DNA from: Desulfobacteraceae bacterium
GTDB taxonomy: Bacteria; Desulfobacterota; Desulfobacteria; Desulfobacterales; Desulfosalsimonadaceae
NCBI GenBank assembly: GCA_007131845.1
Contig: SLPT01000345.1
Coordinates: 1 to 5,739 of the forward strand
Direction: 5' to 3'
Length of the DNA: 5,739 nucleotides
This document shows, one piece after another, positions 1-4,794 of this stretch. Both the position numbers and the translations under genes were made by a program. Every line of letters starts with the position of its first letter. The first letter of the stretch is position 1. The notes below the pieces were generated by a model. The model did not search any database, was not told the origin of the DNA, and worked only from the letters and a program-made list of their open reading frames with translations.

Positions 1-5
1 GGCTT

Positions 6-62
6 GCGCAATTTCGAAGAATGCAGCGTACTTGGCGTACGTGAAGTTCTGAGAAATTGCGC
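6..62. repeat. Nested stem-loop element A upstream of glpK
   Basis: The outer arms GCGCAATTTC (6-15) and GAAATTGCGC (53-62) are perfect 10-bp inverted repeats. Inside them, AGAA (18-21) pairs with TTCT (47-50), and the centre is the hairpin CGTAC-TTGGC-GTACG (27-41). The whole forms one long, interrupted stem-loop. No reading frame fits it. It is followed 18 bases later by a T-rich motif that recurs elsewhere in the window. The shape suggests a REP-like or MITE-like dispersed repeat. A transcript-end structure of an upstream gene is possible, but no T-run directly follows the stem. Confidence 0.7.
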
Positions 63-74
63 GTAACGCAGATA

Positions 75-105
75 TTGGACTTTTTACGAAGCCGTCAAAT
101 ATAAC
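75..105 (+). promoter_or_regulatory. Weak candidate promoter for glpK
   Basis: TATAAC (100-105) is a good -10 match ending 28 bases before the glpK start. The only nearby -35-like element is TTGGAC (75-80) with a 19-base spacer, which is poor in both sequence and spacing. The -35 side abuts the T5AC motif. The real promoter may need an activator or lie outside the window. Confidence 0.22.
81..97 (+). repeat. T5AC motif, copy 1 (TTTTTACGAAGCCGTCA)
   Basis: This 17-base motif lies between stem-loop A and glpK. A copy differing at one base occurs at 3600-3616 on the other strand, again between a long stem-loop and the gene it precedes (murJ). Sharing 16 of 17 bases in the same structural setting is unlikely by chance. 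Its function is unknown; it may be the tail of the repeat element. Confidence 0.6.
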
Positions 106-119
106 CGAATAAGCCAGTC

Positions 120-125
120 GGAGAG
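120..125 (+). promoter_or_regulatory. Ribosome binding site of glpK
   Basis: GGAGAG lies 8 bases before the ATG at 134, within a purine-rich stretch. It supports that ATG as the start, and the protein then begins a few residues before the conserved DQGTTS motif. Confidence 0.7.
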
Positions 126-133
126 AAGAGCGC

Positions 134-1645
134 ATGGAAGAAAACAAACCCTATATCGGCGCCATTGACCAGGGAACGACCAGTACCCGGTTTTTTGTGT
201 TTGACCGTAAGGCCGCCATCGTGGCCATGCACCAGGTAGAGCACCGCCAGATGTATCCCCGGCCGGGGTGGGTGGAGCATGATCCCGTTGAAATTTTAGA
301 CAATACCCGCAAGTCGGTGCGTGCAGTTTTTGACAGTGGGGCAATATCCGCACAGTCATTGGCCGGTCTGGGAATTACAAACCAGCGGGAGACCACTGTG
401 GTGTGGAACCGGAAAACCGGCAGGCCGTATTGCAACGCTATTGTGTGGCAGGACATCCGTACGGACGATCTTTGCCGCAAAATGGCCGTGGAAGGCGATA
501 TGTGGTGCTTCAAGGACCGGGTCGGCCTGCCGTTGTCCACTTATTTTTCAGGCCCCAAGATCCGGTGGATGATCGAGAATGTCGACGGCGTGAAAAAGGC
601 CGTCGAATCCGGAGAGGCTGTGTTCGGGAACATGGACACATGGCTGATCTGGTGGCTCACAGGTGGTCCGGAAAAGGGCGTTATGGTCACGGATGTCACC
701 AATGCGGGGCGCACCATGCTGATGAACATCCGCGATCTTTGCTGGGATGAAACCATGCTGGAGGTCATGGGCGTCTCCCGGTCCATGCTTCCGGAGATCC
801 GCTCATCGAGCGAAGTCTACGGATATACCGATAAGGATGGCGTTTTCGGCGGGGAGGTGCCCATTGCCGGAGATCTCGGCGATCAGCAGGCCGCCTTGTT
901 CGGGCAAACCTGTTTCAGGGTGGGGGATGCGAAAAATACCTACGGCACCGGGTGCTTTCTCCTTCTCAATACCGGCGAACAACCCGTTGAATCCAATTTT
1001 GGATTGCTGACCACCCCCGCATACCGGATCGGGAATAGCCCGGCGATCTACGCCCTCGAAGGATCCATCGCTATTGCCGGGTCACTGGTGCAATGGATCC
1101 GGGACAACCTCGGGATGATTAAGCGTTCAGACGAAATCGAGACCATCGCCCGGGAGGTTCCGGACAACGGCGGGCTCTATTTCGTTCCCGCATTTTCCGG
1201 GCTTTTTGCACCTCACTGGCGGAGCGATGCCAGCGGAATCATTACGGGGCTCACTCACTATGCGAATAGAGGGCATCTGGCCCGTGCGGTGCTGGAATCG
1301 TGCGCATTCCAGGCCAGGGAAATCTTCGAGGCAATGGAAAAAGACTCGCGGGTTCGGCTCAATGAGCTGAAGGCCGACGGTGGTATGACCGAAAATGACC
1401 TGCTGATGCAGTTCCAGGCAGATATCCTCGGTGTGCCGGTCATCCGCCCCGAGAACATGGAGACTACCGTTTTAGGAGCGGCCTACGCCGCCGGACTGGC
1501 TACCGGATTCTGGAAGGATTTCTCCGAACTCGAAGCGCACTGGCGAAAGGATCGTACCTGGATTCCCGATATGTCAGAAGAGACGCGGGGGGCTTTATAT
1601 GAAGGGTGGAAAAAGGCAATCGTCAAAAGCTGTGCTAGTCCTTGA
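134..1645 (+). CDS. glpK: Glycerol kinase
   Basis: ATP:glycerol 3-phosphotransferase of the FGGY kinase family. It makes sn-glycerol 3-phosphate from glycerol and ATP in the cytoplasm, feeding phospholipid synthesis or glycerol catabolism. The 503 residues match the usual family length of about 500. Visible motifs are the phosphate loop DQGTTS (12-17), ITNQRETT (81-88) and W105 for glycerol contact, FGGY signature 1 over residues 137-149 (Y137...K142..W145), TDVTNAGRT (186-194), GDQQAALFGQ (249-258) with D250 as the expected catalytic base, YGTG (270-273), FGGY signature 2 over 368-388, and ADGGM (414-418). The loop before GDQQ has no histidine, so the HPr phosphorylation site of Gram-positive enzymes appears absent. 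By-eye alignment puts E241 at the E. coli fructose-1,6-bisphosphate-binding Arg236 and T484 at the E. coli EIIA-Glc zinc ligand Glu478, so the classical E. coli controls probably do not apply. Neighbouring glp genes are not in view. Confidence 0.97.
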   Translation: MEENKPYIGAIDQGTTSTRFFVFDRKAAIVAMHQVEHRQMYPRPGWVEHDPVEILDNTRKSVRAVFDSGAISAQSLAGLGITNQRETTVVWNRKTGRPYCNAIVWQDIRTDDLCRKMAVEGDMWCFKDRVGLPLSTYFSGPKIRWMIENVDGVKKAVESGEAVFGNMDTWLIWWLTGGPEKGVMVTDVTNAGRTMLMNIRDLCWDETMLEVMGVSRSMLPEIRSSSEVYGYTDKDGVFGGEVPIAGDLGDQQAALFGQTCFRVGDAKNTYGTGCFLLLNTGEQPVESNFGLLTTPAYRIGNSPAIYALEGSIAIAGSLVQWIRDNLGMIKRSDEIETIAREVPDNGGLYFVPAFSGLFAPHWRSDASGIITGLTHYANRGHLARAVLESCAFQAREIFEAMEKDSRVRLNELKADGGMTENDLLMQFQADILGVPVIRPENMETTVLGAAYAAGLATGFWKDFSELEAHWRKDRTWIPDMSEETRGALYEGWKKAIVKSCASP

Positions 1646-1937
1646 ATTTGAAGATCATCTCCCCGGGCGCATTCATCTGTAGCTGCGTTCGGATGACGTG
1701 TTCGATATATACTGGGTCGTTTTTCAGGCGGTGGACCGTCTGGTAGAGGGCATTGTTCTCCTGCTCCACGGAGACGTTGATTTCCCGTATCTCCGCAAGT
1801 TCGGCCCGCATTTCCCGAAGCTCAAGATAGCCGTCCTCCCCGAAGGCAATGAGTCCGGTGTATACGGCAAGCAGAAGCGTAAAGGCAAAAAGCAGCCTTC
1901 GTATGACTGTCTGTGCGCCGGCCGGCAAATGATTCAT
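1635..1937 (-). CDS. FtsB/DivIC-family septum formation initiator protein
   Basis: A 100-residue bitopic membrane protein of the FtsB/DivIC family, which in other bacteria forms a coiled-coil complex with FtsL and FtsQ/DivIB at the division septum. A short cytoplasmic N-terminus is followed by one membrane segment (about residues 13-32), then a charged heptad-like coiled coil (about 38-72). The family C-terminal pattern comes last: DPVYIEHVIRTQLQ (74-87), then PGEMIFKF (91-98). The ATG at 1937 is chosen because it shares the ATGA overlap with the murJ stop and has GGTGA 7 bases upstream. The frame stays open far upstream, but only as an antisense-of-frame shadow inside murJ. The 3' end overlaps the 3' end of convergent glpK by 11 bases. 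The family assignment is strong. Calling it ftsB rather than divIC would need the rest of the divisome for comparison. Confidence 0.88.
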   Translation of the reverse strand: MNHLPAGAQTVIRRLLFAFTLLLAVYTGLIAFGEDGYLELREMRAELAEIREINVSVEQENNALYQTVHRLKNDPVYIEHVIRTQLQMNAPGEMIFKFKD

Positions 1938-3484
1938 GATTTTTTCACCATTGCTGCAACCGTTTTCAACTCGTTTCGCTGAAGGAAATATGCCAAGGCC
2001 GCATAAATAAACGCACCACCAATGATGGCGCAAAACACGTAAAATATCAAGTGCAATACAGATGCCTGGGAATGCGGCGGATACCGGTGCACCACGTAAA
2101 GAAGAATCGTTCCCATAATAACGGAGCCTAACACGGATCGGCCAGCGGATACAACAATCTTTTTCCAGGAAAAACCGCCGGTTCTGTTTTTCAGCGTGGC
2201 GGTGAGCAGGACGAAATTGATCATGGATGCCAGGGAGGTGGCCAATGCCAGACCCCCGTGTTGCATGGGACCCATGAGACCGATCGACAGCGCGATGTTT
2301 GCAATGATGGAAATGGTTGCCATCTTGACCGGTGTCCAGGTGTCCTGTAGAGCATAAAAGGTGGCAACTACGATCCGGACGCCGGAAAAGGCGCACAGCC
2401 CCACGGCATAGTAAAACAGCGCCTGGGCCGTCAGGCGGATGCTTTCGGGGTCGAATGCTCCTCTGCCGAAAAGAAGCGCGATGATCGGCTCCCTCAAAAC
2501 GATCAGCCCGACGGTTGACGGAATGGTAATGAAAAAGACAAAACGCATGGCAAAGGAAAATGTCTCCGTCAGCGATGCGAAATTCCCGGCCGAGGCCTGC
2601 CTGGAAAGACTCGGAAGCACGGCGACCGAAAGGGATATGGCGAAAATCCCCAGGGGGAACTGAACGAGACGGTCGGCATAGTACAGGTAGGAAACGCTTC
2701 CTTCCGGAAGAAGGGATGCCAGCATCGTACCAATCAGTATATTGACCTGGTAGACCGCCGCGCCGAAGACCGCCGGGCCCATGAGCCGTGCGATCTTCCG
2801 GAGTCCCGGATGATAGAGGGGGGCTTTTTCCCGGAAGAAAAACCCCTTTCTCGCCAGAAAGGGAAACTGCAGCAGAAGTTGGAGAGCCCCGCCCAAGAGG
2901 ACGCCCACGGCAAGTCCCGCTACCGGGGTTTCCATCAAGGGGGCCAGCACCAGCGCCCCTGCGATGATTCCGGCGTTGAGAAGCACCGGAGCGAAGGCGG
3001 GCGCGGCAAAATGCCCCAGGGTATTCAATATCCCCATAGCCAGGGCCACCAGGCAGATAAAGAAAATGTAGGGGAACATGATCCGGGTCAATAGCACCGT
3101 CAGTTCGTAGGCTTCCCCTGTGAATCCGGGAGCGATACCGTACACCAGAAGGGGGGCGCCGGCCACCCCGGCGATGGTCACGATTGCCGCAACGGCTGTC
3201 AGGGCCCGGACAGCGGATCGCGCCATGCGGAAAGCCTCGGCGCGGCCGTCTTTTTCCAGGTACTCGGCGAATACCGGGACGAATGCCATGGTGAGAGTGC
3301 CTTCGGCCAGCAGACGCCGAAGCAGGTTGGGGATCCGGAAAGCGACGAAGAACGCATCCGAAAGCTTTCCCGCACCGAAAAACCATGCCAGGATCATGTC
3401 CCGGATAAAGCCCAGAACGCGGCTTGCCAGGGTAGCGATCCCGATGACTCCCGCAGCCCGTGTTACCTGTCTGTTTTCATTCAT
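1934..3484 (-). CDS. murJ: Lipid II flippase MurJ (MviN family)
   Basis: A polytopic inner-membrane protein of the MOP exporter superfamily that flips the peptidoglycan precursor lipid II to the periplasmic face. Its 516 residues are close to E. coli MurJ (511), and hydrophobic segments run throughout, as expected for 14 helices. Family motifs are SRVLGFIRD (21-29), DAFFVAFRIPNLLRRLLAEG (43-62), YYADRLVQFP (268-277), LFGRGAFD (338-345) and FYALQDTWTP (376-385). R22, R28, D43, R56 and R272 align by eye with E. coli R18, R24, D39, R52 and R270, which are important for function, so the protein looks active. The start is the ATG at 3484 because the family N-terminus begins there. GGCGGA 7 bases upstream is a modest ribosome binding site. 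A longer in-frame extension to 3637 runs through the repeat region and is not credible. The stop overlaps the ATG of the following ftsB-like gene, so the two are co-transcribed. Confidence 0.96.
   Translation of the reverse strand: MNENRQVTRAAGVIGIATLASRVLGFIRDMILAWFFGAGKLSDAFFVAFRIPNLLRRLLAEGTLTMAFVPVFAEYLEKDGRAEAFRMARSAVRALTAVAAIVTIAGVAGAPLLVYGIAPGFTGEAYELTVLLTRIMFPYIFFICLVALAMGILNTLGHFAAPAFAPVLLNAGIIAGALVLAPLMETPVAGLAVGVLLGGALQLLLQFPFLARKGFFFREKAPLYHPGLRKIARLMGPAVFGAAVYQVNILIGTMLASLLPEGSVSYLYYADRLVQFPLGIFAISLSVAVLPSLSRQASAGNFASLTETFSFAMRFVFFITIPSTVGLIVLREPIIALLFGRGAFDPESIRLTAQALFYYAVGLCAFSGVRIVVATFYALQDTWTPVKMATISIIANIALSIGLMGPMQHGGLALATSLASMINFVLLTATLKNRTGGFSWKKIVVSAGRSVLGSVIMGTILLYVVHRYPPHSQASVLHLIFYVFCAIIGGAFIYAALAYFLQRNELKTVAAMVKKS
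1945..1949 (-). promoter_or_regulatory. Ribosome binding site of the ftsB-like gene, inside murJ
   Basis: On the minus strand GGTGA lies 7 bases before the ATG at 1937, within the last codons of murJ. With the ATGA stop/start overlap (1934-1937) it points to translational coupling of the two genes and fixes the start of the downstream one. Confidence 0.6.
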
Positions 3485-3507
3485 GAAAGCGTCCGCCGGA
3501 ATGAAGA

Positions 3508-3540
3508 CGGCCCCGCCGGGAATGCCGCCGGCGCGGGCCG
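3508..3540. other. Very GC-rich hairpin in the murJ leader
   Basis: On the plus strand CGGCCCCGCCGG (3508-3519) pairs with CCGGCGCGGGCCG (3528-3540). This gives 12 G-C pairs with a single bulged base and an 8-base loop. It ends 23 bases before the murJ ATG. No T-run follows on either strand, so it is not a standard terminator. If murJ is transcribed from upstream of it, the hairpin lies in the 5' leader and could affect ribosome access or mRNA stability. Confidence 0.6.
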
Positions 3541-3558
3541 GGAATAAAAATGATAAAT

Positions 3559-3588
3559 ATCGTATGTCTGAATTGACACTCTCGTAAA
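3559..3588 (-). promoter_or_regulatory. Weak candidate promoter for murJ
   Basis: On the minus strand TTTACG (3588-3583) and TACGAT (3564-3559) are separated by 18 bases, each matching 4 of 6 consensus positions. The region around it, down to 3541, is AT-rich compared with the flanking coding DNA. The -35 side lies in the degenerate motif copy at 3571-3589. Confidence 0.25.
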
Positions 3589-3589
3589 A
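3571..3589 (-). repeat. Degenerate copy of the T5AC motif
   Basis: On the minus strand TTTTACGAGAGTGTCAATT resembles the glpK-side motif and its flank. It keeps TTTTACGA and GTCAA but differs in the middle. It lies 10 bases beyond the good copy at 3600-3616 and in the same orientation, so it may be a decayed tandem copy. Confidence 0.35.
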
Positions 3590-3599
3590 GGTCGCGATC

Positions 3600-3616
3600 T
3601 GACGGCTTTGTAAAAA
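3600..3616 (-). repeat. T5AC motif, copy 2 (TTTTTACAAAGCCGTCA)
   Basis: Read on the minus strand, this differs from the motif at 81-97 by one base (G to A). It follows stem-loop B by 11 bases and points toward murJ, as copy 1 follows stem-loop A and points toward glpK. Confidence 0.6.
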
Positions 3617-3627
3617 CCTAAACTGAG

Positions 3628-3729
3628 CGATTTTCAAGTTTGCCGTGATATGAGGAAGCGGATGCCCACGCTATAGTCGGCTATGCGAGACCGCCGCTGA
3701 CACAGTCGATGCGGCAAAATTGAAAATCG
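3628..3729. repeat. Nested stem-loop element B between murJ and rpsT
   Basis: The outer arms CGATTTTCAAGTTTGCCG (3628-3645) and CGGCAAAATTGAAAATCG (3712-3729) are inverted repeats matching at 17 of 18 positions; the mismatch can form a G-T wobble. Within the 66-base interior, AGCGG (3657-3661) pairs with CCGCT (3694-3698). The centre is CGC(t)ATAG-TCGG-CTATGCG (3669-3687). The result is one long cruciform or hairpin. No protein-coding frame fits. The layout parallels element A although most bases differ. A dispersed non-autonomous repeat is the likeliest identity; a structured small RNA is a weaker alternative. Confidence 0.7.
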
Positions 3730-3749
3730 TTTTCAGGGTTTATTTCATG

Positions 3750-3778
3750 TTGACAAAGCCCATCCGGTTCTGTATTTA
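3750..3778 (+). promoter_or_regulatory. Sigma-70-type promoter of rpsT
   Basis: A perfect -35 TTGACA (3750-3755) is followed after exactly 17 bases by TATTTA (3773-3778), a partial -10 match in AT-rich DNA. It faces rpsT, leaving a leader of roughly 135 bases. It lies just outside the right arm of stem-loop B. Confidence 0.55.
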
Positions 3779-3817
3779 AAAGATTTATTGTTTTTTGAAA
3801 ATCCGGTTTCTGAAAAT

Positions 3818-3833
3818 CGCATTCGCAAATGCG
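3818..3833 (+). other. Hairpin 1 in the rpsT leader
   Basis: CGCATT (3818-3823) and AATGCG (3828-3833) pair perfectly around a CGCA loop. No T-run follows on the plus strand, so it is probably a leader structure rather than a terminator. Confidence 0.4.
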
Positions 3834-3843
3834 CGGATATCGG

Positions 3844-3857
3844 GCTTTTTCCAAAGC
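3844..3857 (+). other. Hairpin 2 in the rpsT leader
   Basis: GCTTT (3844-3848) and AAAGC (3853-3857) pair around a TTCC loop, 10 bases after hairpin 1. It is weak alone, but in series with hairpin 1 it suggests a folded leader ahead of rpsT. Confidence 0.3.
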
Positions 3858-3860
3858 TGG

Positions 3861-3884
3861 CGCAACTATTTACGCAACTATTTA
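3861..3884 (+). repeat. Perfect 12-bp tandem repeat before rpsT
   Basis: CGCAACTATTTA occurs twice back to back (3861-3872 and 3873-3884), ending 22 bases before the Shine-Dalgarno sequence of rpsT. It may be a recent slippage duplication. Each unit contains TATTTA, so it could also duplicate a -10-like element or a binding site in the leader. Confidence 0.85.
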
Positions 3885-3906
3885 AATGATACCGAACGTA
3901 AAACCT

Positions 3907-3912
3907 AAGGAG
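3907..3912 (+). promoter_or_regulatory. Ribosome binding site that fixes the TTG start of rpsT
   Basis: AAGGAG lies 8 bases before TTG at 3921, ideal spacing. The in-frame GTG at 3912 overlaps this site and so cannot be its start. The protein from TTG reads MANHKSAIKR, the normal S20 N-terminus. Confidence 0.85.
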
Positions 3913-3920
3913 TGTTTCCA

Positions 3921-4181
3921 TTGGCCAATCACAAATCAGCAATCAAGCGTATTGTCCAGAATGAAAAAAAGCGGCTTCGCAACCGGGTGGTGAAAACCCG
4001 GGTCAAGAGTGCCGTCAAAAAGGTCCATTTCGCCGCAGGGACCGGCGAAGACGTGAACGCCCGGCTGATTGCCGCGCAGTCTCTTATTGACAAGGCCGCA
4101 AAAAAAGGCGTGATCCATAAGAGAACCGCCGCACGCAAAATCTCCCGCCTGGCAGCACGGGCCAACCGGATGGAAGGATAG
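3921..4181 (+). CDS. rpsT: 30S ribosomal protein S20
   Basis: A small basic protein that binds 16S rRNA in the body of the 30S subunit. Its 86 residues match the family length of about 87. The N-terminus MANHKSAIKRIVQNEKKRLR, the many Lys/Arg residues and the C-terminal HKRTAARKISRLAARAN (67-83) are typical of S20. Translation starts at TTG, supported by a strong AAGGAG. E. coli rpsT also starts at UUG, and its translation is repressed by excess S20, so a similar feedback through the leader here is plausible but unproven. The gene stands alone with its own promoter. It points away from murJ and converges on lptE with only 13 bases between the stop codons. Confidence 0.97.
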   Translation: MANHKSAIKRIVQNEKKRLRNRVVKTRVKSAVKKVHFAAGTGEDVNARLIAAQSLIDKAAKKGVIHKRTAARKISRLAARANRMEG

Positions 4182-4194
4182 TTTCTTAACGGTA

Positions 4195-4776
4195 TCAGAA
4201 CCGGTCCGTCATCTGGTAGAAGATCCGCTGGGCCAGTCTTCCCGAAAGATCGGCCACAGCGGATTTTTTATTCTGCTCGGTCCGGATCCGGTCACCGCCG
4301 TCCGCAACCGCGTAGTCGCCGGATGCCTCGATGCCCCGGGCGGACCATAGCTCCTTTCCGTCCACCGTTGCAAGGCGCACGTCGACTGACAGAATGATCT
4401 CCCTTTCGGCCGTGTCGTAGGCCGCCCGGTGGGAAAGTGAACGGGTCCTGGCCGATCGGATCACCCCGGTGAGTACCGCATCGGCTTCCTCCCTTCCGGA
4501 GACCTCCACCATCGGGTTTCTGGAAAATTCGTTGATAACATCGTTTGTGATGATGCTTTCGATGCCGGACTCCCCGCTTCGATTTTCAAACATCTCGATG
4601 GCAATCCGCTTCACGCCTCCCGGCATCTCTCCGCCGCCGGAAAACCGGTATCCGCATCCGGCAAAGAACAGCAGGGCCGGCAGCAGCATGAGCAGACAAA
4701 ACGCAGGCACCAACAGGCGGACGGCGTTTTTTGCATCAAAACGGCATGTTGTTCGGGCGTTCGTTGTTTTCCCCAT
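4195..4776 (-). CDS. lptE: LPS-assembly lipoprotein LptE
   Basis: The outer-membrane lipoprotein that plugs the LptD barrel and helps insert lipopolysaccharide in the outer leaflet. The 193-residue precursor has a positively charged N-terminus, a hydrophobic segment (about 19-40) and a lipobox ending FAGC with the lipidation cysteine at C41. The N-region is rather long and the -3 residue is Phe rather than the usual Leu. The mature part starts CGYRFSGGG and continues with VKRIAIEMFENRSGESGIE (55-73), then a segment starting ADAVLTGVI and the C-terminal Ala-rich helix, as in LptE of related proteobacteria. The ATG at 4776 has AGGG 8 bases upstream. It lies 18 bases after the leuS stop, matching the leuS-lptE order also seen in E. 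coli. holA, which follows in E. coli, is not here; rpsT converges instead. Confidence 0.88.
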   Translation of the reverse strand: MGKTTNARTTCRFDAKNAVRLLVPAFCLLMLLPALLFFAGCGYRFSGGGEMPGGVKRIAIEMFENRSGESGIESIITNDVINEFSRNPMVEVSGREEADAVLTGVIRSARTRSLSHRAAYDTAEREIILSVDVRLATVDGKELWSARGIEASGDYAVADGGDRIRTEQNKKSAVADLSGRLAQRIFYQMTDRF

Positions 4777-4794
4777 TTTTTATGCCCTGTGACA

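Noticed and set aside
6..97. Stem-loop A plus T5 as an intrinsic terminator of an upstream gene
   Set aside because: The T-run begins 18 bases after the stem, too far for intrinsic termination, and the same arrangement recurs upstream of murJ, which favours a repeat.
1635..3386. A 583-codon open frame on the minus strand covering most of murJ
   Set aside because: Only its last 100 codons, from 1937, are a real gene. The rest is an Arg/Gly/Pro/His-rich shadow of murJ in another frame.
3571..3576. Plus-strand TTGAC near 3573 as a promoter toward rpsT
   Set aside because: No suitable -10 element lies 16-18 bases downstream, and it is part of the degenerate motif copy. TTGACA at 3750 is far better.
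3120..3587. 155-codon plus-strand frame antisense to murJ
   Set aside because: It is an Ala/Arg/Pro-rich shadow of the strongly supported murJ gene and has no credible family features.
3485..3637. In-frame N-terminal extension of murJ by 51 residues
   Set aside because: The extension runs through the T5AC repeat motifs and the GC hairpin and shows no membrane or family character. MurJ homologues begin near the ATG at 3484.
3628..3729. Element B as a CRISPR repeat or insertion sequence
   Set aside because: There is no regularly spaced repeat-spacer series and no transposase frame. It is one isolated inverted repeat of about 100 bases.
3912..3920. GTG at 3912 as the rpsT start
   Set aside because: It overlaps the Shine-Dalgarno AAGGAG and would add three residues before the conserved MANHKS start. 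TTG at 3921 has ideal spacing.
3745..3942. 65-codon minus-strand frame over the rpsT leader
   Set aside because: It overlaps the rpsT promoter, leader and start, and has no recognisable domain or ribosome binding site support.
4190..4203. CGGT-ATCAGA-ACCG as an rpsT or lptE terminator
   Set aside because: The stem is only 4 bp and no T-run follows on either strand.
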